Shown: piece by piece, positions 63,058-64,000 of the stretch | Position numbering within the stretch: position 1 is the first letter of the stretch | Layout of the letters: every line of letters begins with the position of its first letter | NCBI GenBank assembly: GCA_963775445.1 | Contig: CAVZIT010000004.1 | Location: 1,736,001-1,800,000 of the forward strand | Direction of reading: 5' to 3' | DNA from: Dokdonella_A sp963775445 | GTDB taxonomy: Bacteria > Pseudomonadota > Gammaproteobacteria > Xanthomonadales > Rhodanobacteraceae | Length of the DNA: 64,000 nucleotides | Translations under genes and position numbers: made by a program | Notes under the pieces: model-generated | Database searches by the model: none | What the model was told of the DNA's origin: nothing | What the model saw: the letters and a program-made list of their open reading frames with translations, nothing else

Positions 63058-63411
63058 CTATTCGCCTTGCAGATGGCCGTGCAGATCGGTGAGCTTGCCC
63101 GGCAAGCTTGAATAATAGGCCGCCAGGTTCTCGATATCCTGATCCGTCAATGCGTTCGCAAATGTGGCCATGATCGCATTCTGGCGGCGTCCGTCCTTGT
63201 ACTCGTGCAACGAGGTTGCGATGTAATTCGCGTACTGGCCAGCCAGGCGCGGGTACTGCGGATCGATGCCGGCATTGCCATCCTTGCCGTGACAGGCGAG
63301 GCACGTCGCCGACTTGGCCTGTCCCGCGCTCACATCGCCTTCGGCCATCGCGACGCTTGCAAGGCTCATTGCCGCCAATGCGAGCAGCGCGGAAATCGAA
63401 ACCTGTTTCAT
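63058..63411 (-). CDS. Periplasmic c-type cytochrome (class I)
   Basis: 117 residues with a signal peptide (MKQVSISALLALAAMSLASVAMA). A single haem site CLACH lies near residue 38, PRLAGQYANYIATSL follows, and the distal Met is in ATFANALTDQDIENLAAYYSS or just before it (IMATFA). Similar small cytochromes carry electrons to terminal oxidases. The start ATG 63411 has AGGA upstream; ATG 63438 would overlap the upstream stop. It is 23 bases after the neighbouring cytochrome gene and probably co-transcribed. Confidence 0.9.
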   Translation of the reverse strand: MKQVSISALLALAAMSLASVAMAEGDVSAGQAKSATCLACHGKDGNAGIDPQYPRLAGQYANYIATSLHEYKDGRRQNAIMATFANALTDQDIENLAAYYSSLPGKLTDLHGHLQGE

Positions 63412-63434
63412 GTGGCGAATCCTGCGGCGTGCGT

Positions 63435-63764
63435 TCATGGGGCAAGACTCGAAAGGAAGCTCGCGATATCGCGGATGTCCTCATCCGACAGGCTCTCACC
63501 CTGTGCGCGCATGGTCGGATGTGTTCGTCCGCCCTTCTTGTACTCGGTCAGGGCCTGCACGAGGTAGGTGTAGTTCTGCCCGCCAATGCGCGGCACATGG
63601 TAATCCGGATACGCGTTGTTCCAGCCCGTGATTCCGTGGCAGCCGCCGCAGGTATAGGCCTTGATCCTGCCGGCTGCGGCATCGCCCTTCGCGGGAGCGG
63701 CCAATGCTGCCGGCATCAGGACTGAAAACAATAGGGCACTGGCGAGAATCGGAACTCGTCTCAT
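63435..63764 (-). CDS. Periplasmic c-type cytochrome (class I), second copy
   Basis: 109 residues with a signal peptide (MRRVPILASALLFSVLMPAALA). The haem site is CGGCH, followed by PRIGGQNYTYLVQALTEYKKGGR and a Met in THPTMRAQG as axial ligand. It resembles the next gene in layout, so the pair probably arose by duplication and may work together, as in the two-domain cytochrome c4. GGAAAG lies before ATG 63764. It is the first gene of the pair. Confidence 0.9.
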   Translation of the reverse strand: MRRVPILASALLFSVLMPAALAAPAKGDAAAGRIKAYTCGGCHGITGWNNAYPDYHVPRIGGQNYTYLVQALTEYKKGGRTHPTMRAQGESLSDEDIRDIASFLSSLAP

Positions 63765-63933
63765 CGTCGGTTTCTTTCCGGCTGACGGTTGGAATTGCAA
63801 ATCGGGGGGCACAAACGGCGAAAGTATAACGTGGAGGTGCGTGAAGGCGAACACGCAACCATTGCCTGCCGTCCAGCATCCAGTTGGGGACAGCTCCGTT
63901 CGGGTGACGCGTTGAGACACTTGTAGGAGTTAG

Positions 63934-63955
63934 GTGATATAGTTTAGTATAACAC
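63934..63955. promoter_or_regulatory. 22-bp dyad with 8-bp arms upstream of the right-edge gene (candidate operator)
   Basis: GTGATATA, a six-base spacer GTTTAG, then TATAACAC: the arms agree in seven of eight positions. It is A+T-rich in a GC-rich surrounding and lies about 30 bases before the ATG at 63985. A TATAGT inside it could also be a -10 box. The cognate regulator is not identifiable. Confidence 0.5.
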
Positions 63956-63984
63956 TACGTCATCACATCACCGAGGCCACACGC

Positions 63985-64000
63985 CATGTTGCAGCACCGC
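63985..64000 (+). CDS. Start of a gene cut off by the window edge
   Basis: ATG 63985 followed by codons for LQHR, preceded by CCGAGG about 9 bases upstream and by the dyad at 63934. Too short to identify. Confidence 0.4.

Overview
The window is 64 kb of GC-rich bacterial chromosome with dense coding, frequent GTG/TTG starts and many 4-base ATGA/GTGA gene overlaps. Three things point to a gammaproteobacterium of the order Lysobacterales (Xanthomonadales), probably near Rhodanobacteraceae. They are the trxB / aat / ftsK / lolA / rarA / serS neighbourhood, the RNase E and RluC pair, and a small surface-type protein ending in an IFSDGFDG-like tail. The taxonomy is inferred from gene content only.

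Layout. 1-5.4 kb: the end of one amidohydrolase, a DoxX-like membrane protein, a conserved hypothetical gene, a glutathione S-transferase, and a divergent secreted M19 dipeptidase-like protein followed by a second, exported amidohydrolase. 5.6-25 kb (minus strand): a tightly packed operon glgE - treS/mak - glgB - glgX - treZ - malQ - treY, followed after 76 bases by mscS and a secreted alpha/beta hydrolase. Together these genes encode a closed trehalose to alpha-glucan to trehalose cycle. TreS-Mak makes maltose-1-phosphate from trehalose, GlgE and GlgB build branched glucan, GlgX and MalQ trim it, and TreY/TreZ return it to trehalose. 25-32.7 kb: aat with a FemAB-like GNAT gene and trxB on the minus strand, then ald, ftsK and lolA on the plus strand.

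32.7-39.9 kb: six minus-strand genes hyfB-C-E-F-G-I form a complex I / hydrogenase-4-like membrane complex. It lies between lolA and rarA, and the large subunit lacks the nickel-iron cysteine pairs, so it is better viewed as an energy-converting hydrogenase-related (Ehr-type) complex than as a hydrogenase. A ribbon-helix-helix regulator is divergent from it. 40.3-43.7 kb: rarA, serS, then tRNA-Ser(UGA). The tRNA is preceded by two perfect 160-bp tandem units, each carrying the 5' half of the same tRNA cut exactly after the anticodon.

44-50 kb: mixed accessory genes: a secreted hypothetical protein, a GacA/UvrY-like regulator, DUF3833 and DUF2127 proteins, an orphan kdpE with a truncated kdpD, a membrane-anchored Mrr-type nuclease, and a lipocalin. 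50.3-53.6 kb: a decaying minus-strand cluster (alpha/beta hydrolase, DsbA-like, isochorismatase-like, hydrolase remnant, RidA, broken carboxymuconolactone decarboxylase gene). 53.8-57 kb: a large secreted GH36-like glycosidase, a BON-domain protein and a small conserved protein. 57-64 kb: rne (with a hairpin-plus-T-run in its leader) divergent from rluC, phhB, nfuA, two small cytochromes c, and at the right edge a well-formed dyad just ahead of a gene that runs off the window.

The two most unusual items are the tandem tRNA-Ser half units and the nickel-less Hyf-like complex. Smaller points worth checking are the degenerate amylase domain at the front of GlgE and the M19 protein that has lost its His-x-Asp metal pair.
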